From contig OY754974.1 of the NCBI GenBank assembly GCA_963576475.1, forward strand, positions 8,785,974-8,849,973: a stretch of 64,000 bases of DNA, in the 5' to 3' direction. Shown piece by piece: positions 35,677 through 44,775 of this stretch (position 1 is its first letter; each line of letters opens with the position of its first letter). The notes under the pieces were generated by a model, which saw only the letters and a list, made by a program, of their open reading frames with translations, did not search any database and was not told where the DNA came from. Position numbers and translations under genes: made by a program. The DNA is from Molanna angustata. Taxonomy: Eukaryota; Arthropoda; Insecta; Trichoptera; Molannidae.

Positions 35677-37900
35677 GTGCACGGTGGCATGAGACCACCA
35701 AGTGATGGGAACGATCTTGTACAATCATTGATTGCACAAACTGCCGCAGAGCGGAACCAGGACTTGCACAAACCGGTAGAATGGAGCTTCCCACTGAAAT
35801 CGCTCGACGCAAAAGCTGCAGTTGGATTTCGCGCGGAAGATAGAAGAGTCTGTACCATCACTACAGCCGCAGCCGAGGAAACAAATAACGACCGAATAGA
35901 CACCGGTCGCTTGTGTAAACAAGACATTATGCAAATGCGAAAGAACAAAAGTTGCACAACTGTTCGGTTTGTGCAATTCAAAAGGGATAGTCGGATAAAT
36001 AACCGATTGGCAACGGCGTACAAATCGATGCATCACCTTCTTGCGGGAGGAAACGTACGACTGTTGACCACAGGCGGAAGTGTTTCGCCTACCAGAACCC
36101 AATACCCGTCGCCTGAGCGAGCGACAGGGAACCCGAACAAACAGGGCGAGCTACACATCGCGTTAGAAGCCGCGACGAACTTCCGCGGTACCGCAACAAA
36201 CGGCGAACAGCTAGCGCGACCCGAACTTTGCCTTACTCCAATGAAAAATGTGCTACGGTCCCGTGTAGGGAACTCTGACACCGCAGCCGACATCAGGAAG
36301 GCACTGATGAGAAAAGAATGGAATCACAAAGAAAAAAGTGAACATGCCCGAGCGTTCGTCCGAACATTGATGGCGTTCGGGGACAAATGTTCAACGAGCC
36401 TCGCACAAGGCATGCGAGAAACAAAATCAAGACGGTACTCGTCCGAGTATCCGAAGGCCGCTACGAATTTGTGCAAGAGAAGCGGCGAGGATTGTCAGGA
36501 CCTGGTCGAGACGATTATGGAAGCGATCGACTACAAAAGAGGAGTGACCGCAACACACAACCCAGTAGAGGTTGGATTAACATATTGGGACTTATGTCAC
36601 GCACTGATATATACCTACGAGCACTTTCAACGCAACCCAGGCGAGACGCCCGTTCATGATATCATCCGCTGTATAATGTTATACATTGAAACCCGCACAA
36701 CACCATCTACTGATTACGTGGAGGCACGTCTGCAAAAGGTTCGGTTATGTGAACGACGGCGCATGGAGTTGCGCAAATTGGTTCAGGCAGTGTGTACCCG
36801 ATACATAATTTTCGACGCGCCCGCTAGTATGGCGAGCGGTAGTGAACCACAAAAGGAAACAAAAATAGTTGAATGTGCGAACTTGACAAGCAAGAAGGCA
36901 CCTCGAAATGAAGTCTACTTCCAGAGGGAAGATACTAGCGTCATCGTGTGTGAATCAGACAAACATCTGGTGAGATTACACAATACACGTTGCGCAACCG
37001 CAGCACCAGAGAAGAATCGTCAACGCTTACGAACGACGGAGATGCCGAGACCTCGACTGATGTGTCATAACGCTCACATCACCAAAGACGTACCGGTGAA
37101 CAGATTGAGAAAATTGGAGCACGAACACGTTCGAGGAACGAGCGACCCAACAAGATACGACTCTGGGGCGGACAGAGGCGCGCCCAGTGATTGTGCAAAT
37201 CGCACGGCGTGTTCACAGACGCGTTCACAGCGTGACGCGCCGAGCGTGAGCAGCGAAGCTGAGGACAGTGTGTGGACCACTATAAGAAATGTGATTGATG
37301 GACCTCAACACTCAGCTCCGAGCGAACGCGCTCGAAAGATCGACACCCGGCAGAAATACCATTTTGGATCAGCTGAGGCTGATATATATCACACTACAGA
37401 TGAAGAGACGCGTTCACAGCGCGACGCGCCGAGCGTAAACGGCGAGGCTGAGGACCGTGTGTGGACCATTATAAGAAATGTGATTAATGGACCTCAACAC
37501 TCAGCTCCGAGCGAATGCGCTCGAAAGATAGACAGAGAGCAGAAATACAATTTTGTATCAGCTGAGGCTGACATGAATTACGCCAAGGATGAAAACGAGC
37601 CGAACGAGGTCGCAGTGCGCGACATGGGACTTAGTGTGTGGACTGAGCGCACACAATCGAGATCGGCCCGAGCCGCGCCGTCCATTCTCCGACATAGGCA
37701 ATGCCGGGAGAGAGGCGCATCACACCAGCACTGCGAGCCTATACGCGGCGACAAGAACACGATGAGACACCTTGACAAGGACCGCGGAAAAGCTGACACT
37801 TCCACGTCCGACACGATGATCGTGTGTGTGGTGATAACCATCGCCCAACGCCGAGGCGGAGGGCCACGAGACATGCATGCCTCGCATGATGAGCAACGTG
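35677..37900 (+). CDS. Pol-derived long frame of nested BEL/Pao, RT box altered, 5' part
   Basis: The frame is in register with gag-protease and open from the TGA at 35617. The ATG at 35677 is only the first Met. Residues 1-55 match the BEL/Pao protease-RT linker (LHKPVEWSFPLKSLDAK). Further on the RT skeleton is detectable: NPNKQGELHIALEAATNFRGT where NPNKPGK-x-RIVFDAA is usual, SDTAADIRKALM at motif A (Asp kept), MAFGDKCSTSLAQGM for MTFGAACSPSCAQ, and SGEDCQDLVET where YVDDYLDSVET is expected. So the catalytic box reads S-G-E-D. After about residue 300 no RNase H or integrase is seen. A 63-residue unit is repeated in tandem (37219-37407 and 37408-37590). The frame is interrupted at 37900 by the LINE and resumes at 40249 in register. 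Function unknown. Confidence 0.75.
37219..37590 (+). repeat. 189-bp in-frame tandem duplication inside the pol-derived frame
   Basis: The two units start 'acgcgttcacagc' at 37219 and 37408. Each encodes TRSQRDAPSV, EAED-x-VWT-x-IRNVI-x-GPQHSAPSE and RKID, with conservative differences (for example DSVWTTIRNVIDG against DRVWTIIRNVING). The length of 63 codons keeps the frame. Differences between units (a little over 10% of residues) show it predates the last insertion of the element. Confidence 0.9.
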
Positions 37901-38221
37901 TTTATTTATTTATTTTATTTTGGGAAACAAAACAGCTGTTACATGTTTTACATTAATAAAAAAATAACAATCAGGAAAGTAAGCCAATTACATTGTTCCA
38001 CAGATTAATATACATAATAAAGACAATTCAGTACAAAGTCAAAGACAAAAGTGTGGTGTAAGTGTACAATTGTGATGTGTGTGTATGTGTGTGTGTGTGT
38101 GTATTTTATGAAGCGAGGGTGGGACATGAAGAAAGGTAGGAGAGGAGGAAAGGGTGAGTTGTCATATTAATACAGTATTGGACATACCAAAAATTGTACA
38201 ATTTGGTAGATAAAGTATTCA

Positions 38222-40245
38222 TTATAATATTGATGTTAGTTGTTTTTTTAATGAATGTAGGCTATTGTTAAAAATATCTGGCTTATGATTAAGGTTATTG
38301 TACATATTGCAGCTGCGGTTAATAAAAGTGTTGTTTGCATAGTTTGTTCTTGAGTATTTAGTGTAAAAGAGGAGGTTCTGGCGGTTTTGTCTGGCGGGGC
38401 AGTTGAATGGGATTTGTCCTAAGAGATACGGACTATCTATTTGGTTGTTAAGTAATTTATATAGGAAACATATATCAGTTATACCCCTTCTTTTGTTAAG
38501 TGGTAACATTTGGTGATGTTTTAAAGATTCCTCATAACTGATACCAAATCGCCTAGTTCTAAAATCGAGGTGTTTGATGAATTTTTTTTGGATTCTTTCT
38601 ATGTTATTTATGTGCAACTTATAATGAGGATTCCATACAGTGGTTGCGAATTCCACGTGACTTCGAACATATGCGTTAAATAAAATTTTTAGACAGTCAA
38701 TATTCTTAAATGGTTTGGTCACCCTTAGGACAAAGCCTAAACCCTTGTAGCTTCTACTAATAACATTATTAATGTGGGAAATAAAGTTAAGCTTATCGTC
38801 CACAATTACTCCCAGGTCTTTTGCCTCGGATTTACGGGAGAGACTGGAGTCATTGATTTTGTAAATGAATTCGATGGGAGTTTTTATTCTTTTAAATGTT
38901 ACAATGAAACATTTTCCGGTGTTAAGGTAAAGATGGTTTTTTTTGCAGTATTCGGTGAGATTGTCAATGTCATTTTGTAGTTGTAGGCAGTCTTGAGTTG
39001 ATCGAATAGTTTTAAATAATTTAGTGTCGTCAGCAAATAGAATTATTTCGGAATTTTTAATACAAGTGGATATGTCATTTATATATATAAGAAAGAGCAA
39101 AGGTCCAAGATGAGATCCTTGAGGAACTCCGGATGGTGTAGGTCTAAAGCATGATGTAAACCCTCTCACAGCAACTGCTTGAGATCGATTCTTAACATAA
39201 GATTCAAGCCATCTATATAGATTACCGCGTATGCCGAAGTTCCAAATTTTTAATAACAAAATGTCGTGGTTAATCTTGTCAAAGGCTTTAGCGAAATCCA
39301 TGTATATCGCGTCAAGTTGGTAATTCTCATGTAGAGCTGATATTGCGACCTGAGAGAATTCTAAAATATTTGTTTCAACTGATCTTTTACAAAGAAATCC
39401 ATGTTGCTTTTCGGAGATTGCAGTCCTAATAATTGGGTTAATTTGGTCTACAACAATTTTTTCTAATATCTTACTGAATAATGTCAGCTTAGAAATCGGT
39501 CTATAGTTTTCAATATTATTAACATCGCCGTTTTTGTGGATAGGGGTAATGAGTGCTCTTTTCCATATATTTGGTAAGGAGCCCTCGCTAAAGGTTCGTT
39601 GGAAAATTATAGCTAGGGGAACGGAAATTTCTGCAGCGCACTCCTTTATTAATATTGCTGGTATATTATCACAACCTGCCCCCCTAGACAACATGCCATT
39701 AAAGCTAAGCGTTATATCGCTAAGCGATAGAAATGTATGAAATTTGTGGCTGTCACGTGTTGTCATAGCGACCAATTTCATACATTTACTATCGCTTAGC
39801 GATATAACGCTTAGCTTAAATGACACGTTGTCTAGGCCCCCTGGTCCTTTGGTAACATTTATGCTTGCTAGGTATTTATACACCATGTTGTGGGTTATTT
39901 CAATATTTTCTAAGGTGATGTTAGGATTAAATTCGGCTCGAATTTGATCTGTTAATGAAATTGGTGTGTCAAGAAAGACTGAACTAAAGTAGTCATTAAA
40001 TGCATTGCATATTGATTGGCCATCATGAACAGTTAATTGATTGTAGTTCATTGTGTTTGGTAAATTATTATTTGCGGATCGCTTAGATTTTACAAACGAC
40101 CATAGTTTTTTGGGACTTTGTTTGATAGCTGATTCTATATTGGTTAAATACTGTTGGTAACACAGATGTGTTATACGTTTTTGTCGCGCACGTAAGATAG
40201 AAAATGATTGATAGTCGACGGGATTTCCAAATTTTCTCCAATTTA
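38222..40245 (-). CDS. Jockey-like reverse transcriptase, intact RT frame, endonuclease lost
   Basis: The frame is open over the whole element; the first Met is at 40051, but it continues upstream to about 40245 (YQSFSILRARQKRITHLC, then PKKLWSFVKSKR). RT motifs: SLPNIWKRALITPIHKNGD and ENYRPISKLTLFSKILEKI, HGFLCKRSVETNI, IYMDFAKAFDKINHDILL (catalytic Asp), SGVPQGSHLGPLLFLIYIND, ILFADDTKLF (FADD at 39026-39037), KDLGVIVDDKLNF, AYVRSHVEFATTVWNPHY, and FNCPARQNRQNLLFY near the end. All catalytic residues are kept. A palindromic MITE adds about 50 codons without breaking the frame (39681-39838). With no endonuclease or promoter it is probably not mobile alone. Confidence 0.92.
39681..39838. mobile_element. 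Palindromic MITE, in-frame within the jockey-like RT
   Basis: CTAGACAAC..GTTGTCTAG ends enclose long arms: GCTAAGCGTTATATCGCTAA and following GCGATAG on the left are mirrored by CTATCGC and TTAGCGATATAACGCTTAGC on the right, with AAATGTATGAAATT/AATTTCATACATTT further in. CCTG on the left (39675-39678) and on the right (39839-39842) may be a 4-bp target duplication: the uninterrupted RT would read K-G-P-G-C-D-N-I-P, as in relatives. The related MITE at 46935-47057 shares the ends CTA-x-ACAACGTGTCATTTAGCT but has different inner arms. Confidence 0.87.
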
Positions 40246-40248
40246 GTG

Positions 40249-40736
40249 TGAGCGAAGGTACGGCGCTTGGACCCCCAGGAACGGGACGTTCACCTGCCGG
40301 GACCTACTCTAGTAGAAGGGGAGCGCTACAACATTGCACAACAAAGAGGGGCAAAGGGACGGGAAAGAGAAGCGAGCAAGGCCTGAGAACTTGGTCTAGA
40401 CGAAAGGATTACTTCAGCGCAAACTCTGAATGCCGCGTCAAGGGAGCAAGCACCCTGGCCATGACAGACGACTTACAACCGCCAGTGAACCACCGCAGCC
40501 GCACACCTCTCGGGGGGCCTCTAACTGCGGCGCTAAGGTCGAAGTACACGCAACGGGAGCAGAATGGGACGGAGGAACCGCTACGAGTTGGGGAAATCGC
40601 CGCGAAGACTGATAACGCCGAGACCTGGGCTAGCTGTCCAAAAGGCGCGCCATTGAGGCTGCAGCAGAGCGACGGGAACAAGTCCACACCGCCCACGTTC
40701 CAGCACCATCGCGAGGCTATTGAGAACCCGCCGTAG
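40249..40736 (+). CDS. Pol-derived frame of nested BEL/Pao, 3' part
   Basis: This open frame (SEGTALGPPGTGRSP..AIENPP) is in register with 35677-37900 when the LINE and one GTG are discounted. It ends at TAG 40734-40736, giving about 900 codons in all. The composition is rich in Arg, Gly, Pro, Ser and Thr with no recognisable fold, and no integrase zinc finger or DDE motif is present. BEL/Pao integrase should lie here. Whether it is translated is unknown. Confidence 0.6.
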
Positions 40737-40774
40737 GAGCGGCAGTGCTACCAATAACCGTCCTCTCTACTTTA

Positions 40775-40809
40775 GTGTTGTGCGGATGTAGCACAACACG
40801 GGTGGAGGA
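40775..40809 (+). promoter_or_regulatory. Hairpin plus polypurine tract before 3' LTR (nested element)
   Basis: GTGTTGTGC (40775-40783) and GCACAACAC (40791-40799) form a perfect 9-bp stem with a 7-base loop. It is followed at once by GGGTGGAGGA (40800-40809), a purine run that abuts the 3' LTR and should prime plus-strand synthesis. Confidence 0.7.
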
Positions 40810-41369
40810 TGTTACGGACGGTTTTGGCCATGCTCAAAATGGTTTATTAAAATATAAATGATTAGAATAAGAAATATTATTGTGTGTAAAAATTATGCGA
40901 AAAAGATTATGTAAACACCAATGTCGAGCGGTTGGGTATTGTCCAGCCGCTGACCAACGGTGTAAGCGGCGATGCCCGGCGGGTACACACCCGCGCACTG
41001 GCCGCCACCTTCCATTGTATTGCACAAGCCGGCCGCTGATCGACCGGCAGTTACATATAAATAAATGCATATTGTGCAAAGCAATTTGTACTGTACTAAA
41101 CACAACATCGCTCTTGATTTATCTCTGTTCGACCCTGATATTTCTGCGTTTTCTCTCTTCGACTTGGATCTGGACTGGACCACTGCTGCTGAAAATAGAC
41201 CTCTACGCTGACCACTGCTATTCCTCTGGACCATCTCACACTATTGTTACGTGATTCACGTACCAATAGTGAAGCCGGTGACATCACACTGCAGCCTTCA
41301 CCTTGTAGGAAGCGAGCCACCCCTGTAAATATTTGCTACGACACCTACCTAGCGTTTTTGTCCGTAACA
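40810..41369 (+). repeat. 3' LTR of nested BEL/Pao element
   Basis: It matches 33308-33868 with four or five differences. The open frames that run across it are chance, including the one that appears to continue into the outer integrase. Confidence 0.96.
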
Positions 41370-41374
41370 ATACT

Positions 41375-42259
41375 TGTTTACGTTCTTCGTTTTACAAGAA
41401 AACTTAATACGTCTGGAATGATTACGGTCTCAGACTTAGAAACTGCTGAAAATCATGTAATTAAATGCATTCAGAATAACCATTTTTCTCAAGATATACA
41501 TTCTCTTGAACAGAATAAATTGAGTGGTCCTGTATTACGCAAACTTTTACCATTTTTAAATAATAATATCCTTAGAGTTGGTGGTCGAATTCAAAATTCA
41601 TCATCAATGTATGAAACGAAACATCCAATTTTATTGCCTTCTAAAGATCGTATTGTTCAGTTACTTATTGAATATTATCATTATTTACATTATCATACAG
41701 GCCCTGCATTATTGTTAGCATTATTACGACAGAAGTACTGGATTTTATCTGGTCGTAGTTTGGTTCGTAAGATTGTTCATTCTTGCAACATTTGTTTTAA
41801 AAACAAACCAAAAGGAACCTTCCCGTTAATGGGCAATTTACCCGATTTTCGAGTAAATGAAATAAAATGTTTCGCAAAATGTGGAGTAGATTACATGGGT
41901 CCAGTGTTTGTAACTCTGGCAAAGAGAATAGGCGTTAAAAAGCAAAAGGCATATGTTTGTTTATTTGTTTGCCTAGCAACAAAAGCTTTACATATAGAAT
42001 TAGTTTCAAATCTCTCATCTGAAATGTTCTTAGCTGCATTTAAACGTTTTATAGCCAGAAGAGGACCTGTCACTCTCATTGTAAGTGACGGTGGAAGAAA
42101 TTTTGTTGGAGATCGTAAAATTTTAAATGAATTATATAAGTTTGTTTGTTCCGATGAATATAATAAAGCAATACTTCATGAATTGACGCCTAGAAAAATA
42201 GAATTTCGAATAAATCCTCCGTATTCTCCTCATATGGGTGGTATATGCTTACAACGTTG
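41375..42259 (+). pseudogene. Outer BEL/Pao integrase, catalytic Glu segment deleted
   Basis: After the nested element the outer pol resumes with YVLRFTRKLNTSG. The N-terminal zinc module is YYHYLHYHTGPALLLALLRQ followed by KYWILSGRSLVRKIVHSCNICFKNKP (H-H-C-C). The core has CGVDYMGPVFV (first Asp) and TLIVSDGGRNFVGD (second Asp). The segment breaks after PPYSPHMGG (about 42240), exactly where the third catalytic residue, a Glu, should follow. An out-of-register end (ICLQR, stop) comes next. So the enzyme lacks its D-D-E triad and about 100 residues. Confidence 0.92.
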
Positions 42260-42302
42260 ATGATATTTCATACCCGCTTACAACGTTGATGATATTTCAA
42301 TA
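42244..42302 (+). repeat. ~28-bp tandem duplication at the integrase break
   Basis: 'gcttacaacgttgatgata' followed by 'tttca' occurs twice (from about 42247 and 42277), each ending in 'acccgc'. It marks the junction of the integrase deletion and suggests slippage or end-joining repair there. Confidence 0.85.
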
Positions 42303-42605
42303 ACCCGCATTCAACGATATGAGTTGATCGATAAATTAGTACAGTCATTTTGGAAACGATGGCATGTAGAATATCTCACCTCTTTACAAATGCGTGAAAA
42401 GTGGAATACGTACACAAAACCCATTACACCTGGCCAAATAGTTATTATTAGAGAGGAAAATCTCCCTAAATTATCTTGGCCACTTGGCATAGTCAAGGAA
42501 ATATATCCGGGAAAAGACAACGTCATTCGAGTTGTAAAAGTTCGAACCCGGAATGGTACATATTTAAGACCAGCTATTCGATTATGTCCGTTACCTTCCC
42601 AATAA
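42276..42605 (+). pseudogene. Outer BEL/Pao integrase C-terminal domain
   Basis: DDISITRIQRYELIDKLVQSFWKRWHVEYLTSLQMREKW is the hallmark of the BEL/Pao integrase C-terminus (DUF5641 type). It is followed by PGQIVIIREENLPKLSWPLGIVKEIYPGKDN and the end YLRPAIRLCPLPSQ. The frame closes with TAA at 42603-42605. This part reads normally; only the link to the core is lost. Confidence 0.9.
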
Positions 42606-42739
42606 TCAAAATGTTTTTAATTTAATATTTCTTTTTATTTTTTAAGTTAGTTTACGTTTATTTGAATTTTTCACTCTATTGTTTAAATTTGTATTCTTCT
42701 TTTACCATCCGGTGAGTCATATGTTTTTTGAATTTTTTG

Positions 42740-42767
42740 TTGGAGTAATACTCCAAGGCCGGGAGTT
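42740..42767 (+). promoter_or_regulatory. Hairpin plus polypurine tract before 3' LTR (outer element)
   Basis: TTGGAGTA-A-TACTCCAA (42740-42756) is a perfect 8-bp inverted repeat and overlaps AAGGCCGGGAG (42755-42765), the likely plus-strand primer. The LTR begins two or three bases further on. The nested element has the same hairpin-then-purine layout. Confidence 0.65.
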
Positions 42768-42768
42768 A

Positions 42769-42794
42769 TGGTTACGCAAAGTTGGGTACAAACG

Positions 42795-42827
<33 letters not shown>

Positions 42828-43134
42828 CTTTCCTATCCTATCCTAGTTTACCTCGGCCTAAAAACAACCTACCTACATACCTGCCAGCTATATGCAAAAA
42901 AAGTATTGTTGCATATAAATTTTCTCATTATATCAACTGTCATCTTGACTAACACACCGCACCGCACCGCTCTTAAAATTATATCTTCAAAATCCGCCGA
43001 AATTAATTAACTTGTGAATTACTAGTGAAGTGTCAAAGTTTTCATACGCTGTGAATGTGGTGAAAAGATTATTCAGAACCAGCACAATAAATATCGAGGC
43101 AAGGTAACTCCCTATACCTTTATCTTTTCCACCA
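42769..43134 (+). repeat. 3' LTR of outer BEL/Pao element
   Basis: Same sequence as 29062-29417 with a longer (CA)n run and two substitutions. It is followed by the target duplication CGTAG (43135-43139), after which the hairpin-headed repeat continues. Confidence 0.95.
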
Positions 43135-43420
43135 CGTAGCATATAATATGTTCTATATACATTATTTTTTGTGTTCCCCCCTTATAACTTTTGATCCACT
43201 CAATTCAAAGAGCCCAAAATTTCAGAATATATATCTAACTTTTCTTATAAGTCTACATAACTTTTATACTAAGAATTTTGAATTTTTGCTTCAGGCAGAG
43301 GTTATCAACTTTTGAATTTTTATATTATTTTTCCATGTATCTCAAAAAACATAAAAGCTAGAACGCTGGAAATTGGAACAAAATATAAAATAGGTTTTAT
43401 ATATTTATTTTAATACATTT
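43135..43420 (+). repeat. Hairpin-headed dispersed repeat, right part
   Basis: Continues the copy begun at 28912. It carries 'cttataacttttgatccact', 'aaatttcagaatatata', 'ggttatcaacttttgaattt' and 'cataaaagctagaacgct', which recur in the same order at 43640-43765, 44785-44965 and 49960-50125. No coding content. Confidence 0.8.
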
Positions 43421-43424
43421 TTTT

Positions 43425-43770
43425 TAAGAATTTTTTTCCAACTGTCGATTCCTTCATGAGAATACAAATTCTCTGAATGAATCGACATTATTAAGTCAAG
43501 ATGCGTGTACGAAGGAACATTTTGTATGGTGTAGTGGACTTTGTGTAAGCTAATAACACCAACTAGAGGCCTTGCAGCATATATGTTCGCATACATGGAT
43601 TTACTCAGAATTCGGAGTAGAATATTTTATGTGTATATAAAAAGTTATAGGCCTACAAAACTTTTATACTCAGAATTGTGATGTTTTGTTTCAGACAGGG
43701 GTTATCAACTTTTGAAATTTTGGTTTATTTTTCCACATATCTCAGAAACCATAAAAGCTAGAACGCTAGG
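43425..43770 (+). repeat. Hairpin-headed dispersed repeat, second copy (5' part)
   Basis: The head hairpin is at about 43444-43486 (TCGATTC..GAATCGA with inner GAGAAT..ATTCTC). The common order then follows to 'gctagaacgctagg' (43770), where the GC-rich block begins. It abuts the previous copy in tandem. Confidence 0.8.
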
Positions 43771-44333
43771 CGTAGGTGAACGTTAGCCTAGGTTGCGGCT
43801 CTAAGGGCCCAGGCAGTAAAGGCGGGGGTGGGCGGCCGACGCTGTTGTGCCCTCGTCATTCTATACTTAGAGAAGAGCAGGACGGACGCCTCTAGTCTCG
43901 CTCGGCAGTTACTCGTCAACTGTGGCGAATGTTGTTGTGTGGTTCGGGCACACCGCCGGCGCAGACGTCGGGTCAGACATCCTGTGTTGACAACTAGACG
44001 TCAAATCTGACAGGTGATGATTGCGTCGGATGCCCCCGGTGTTAGCCCGCGGAACCTTCGGACGCCAACACGAGGACCGAGGGGTCGGGGTACAAGCCCC
44101 TCCGACTTGAAACGGAGTGTACTTAGCGGCCGATTTCGAGACCAATCGGAGGCCCTGACGTGTGTGGTTGGATTCTCGGGGGCAGTGGTTGAACCCGATG
44201 GATGGTGGATATTTTGTGTTTGTCCGATGTTGCGGCTGCGTCCGGTGGTGAACAGGGCCAATGAGCTCTATAGCGTCGCCGGCGTGGAAGTGGATCGCGA
44301 TCTCCCTCGATTCCGGGAAAGAAAAGAGGACTG
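43771..44333. other. GC-rich unknown block inside the repeat
   Basis: About 560 bp with many CpG stands out from the AT-rich surroundings. It replaces the central part of a hairpin-headed repeat: the flanks 'gctagaacgct' and 'gaggactgacctcc' are normal repeat sequence. Open frames of 60-160 codons exist on both strands, but none resembles a protein I can name. A weak LINE-like end (DRTVWRSVLF) on the minus strand lies at its right edge. It may be a fragment of an element not otherwise represented here. Confidence 0.5.
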
Positions 44334-44563
44334 ACCTCCATACTGTCCTATCTTGACATAGGTACATACCAACATGTGTTAAAATTTTCAATAATTTGGA
44401 TTTATGGGTTTATAGTTTGATTTTAATTCTTCAACTATACATACTATCGCTATCGACAGTAGGATCTCATGTGTTACATGCAACTAGTTTGGTACATATT
44501 CTTCAACTATACATACTATCGCTATCGACAGTTGGATATCATGTGTTACATGCAACTAGTTAA
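44334..44563 (+). repeat. Repeat 3' end with a ~70-bp terminal duplication
   Basis: 'gactgacctccatact' to 'tacatgcaactagtt' is the 3' end of the hairpin-headed family. The last ~70 bp ('ttcttcaactatacatact' to 'atgcaactagtt') is present twice, at about 44430-44491 and 44501-44563. Confidence 0.78.
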
Positions 44564-44732
44564 GCCAAGATGCGTGTACGAAGGAAAATTTTGTATGGTG
44601 TAGTGGACTTTTTGCATGCTAATAACACGAACTAGAGGCCTCGCAGCAAATATGTTCCCATACATGGATTTACTCAGAATTCGGAGTAGAACATTTTATG
44701 TGAGTTTTGTGTGTCTGTGTGTGTGTGTGTGT

Positions 44733-44775
<43 letters not shown>

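Larger units (their letters stand above)
37901..40248 (-). mobile_element. 5'-truncated jockey-like LINE inserted in nested BEL/Pao
   Basis: The left end is the inverted A-rich tail (tttatttatttatttt). A 3' UTR with a (GT)n stretch at 38078-38102 follows, then an ORF2 frame that runs to the right edge at about 40245. The endonuclease is missing, the usual 5' truncation of LINEs. GTG at 37898-37900 and at 40246-40248 may be a 3-bp target duplication. Discounting the LINE and one GTG keeps the host frame in register, which supports these edges. It is the youngest large insertion in the nest. Confidence 0.88.
33308..41369 (+). mobile_element. Nested BEL/Pao element with non-canonical pol region
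   Basis: Terminal repeats of 561 and 560 bp begin TGTTACGGACGG and end GTCCGTAACA, flanked by ATACT (33303-33307 and 41370-41374). A primer site complementary to tRNA-Tyr (33871), a gag-protease frame, a long pol-derived frame and a polypurine tract complete the plan. Base composition is clearly richer in G+C than the AT-rich surroundings. The LTRs differ by about four or five changes in 560. A jockey-like LINE (37901-40248) is inserted in the pol-derived frame. The element without it is about 5.7 kb. RNase H and integrase are not recognisable, so it appears non-autonomous. Confidence 0.95.
29062..43134 (+). mobile_element. Outer BEL/Pao LTR retrotransposon, defective, 14.1 kb with nested insertion
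   Basis: Terminal repeats of 356 and 366 bp start TGGTTACG and end TTTTCCACCA, flanked by the 5-bp duplication CGTAG. Between them, in BEL/Pao order, lie gag with zinc knuckles, protease, RT (YMDD), RNase H and integrase. Lesions: a deletion with frame change after protease (about 31255), an in-frame TGA at 31846, a frameshift near 32770, an inserted 8.06 kb element after RNase H (33308-41369), and loss of the last integrase catalytic segment near 42250. The LTRs differ at only about two substitutions plus CA-repeat length, so insertion was recent despite the damage. Confidence 0.95.

Noticed and set aside
36387..36659. Alternative-frame pol within the nested element
   Set aside because: The other frames across 35677-37900 show no RT, RNase H or integrase motif; the in-register frame is the one with RT landmarks.
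41244..42260. A single gene joining LTR sequence to integrase
   Set aside because: The first ~40 codons are the 3' LTR of the nested element; only the part after 41374 is outer integrase.
43909..44391. 160-codon minus-strand frame in the GC-rich block as a host gene
   Set aside because: No recognisable domain, and opposing frames are equally open as expected in GC-rich DNA. Its first residues look like a LINE end.
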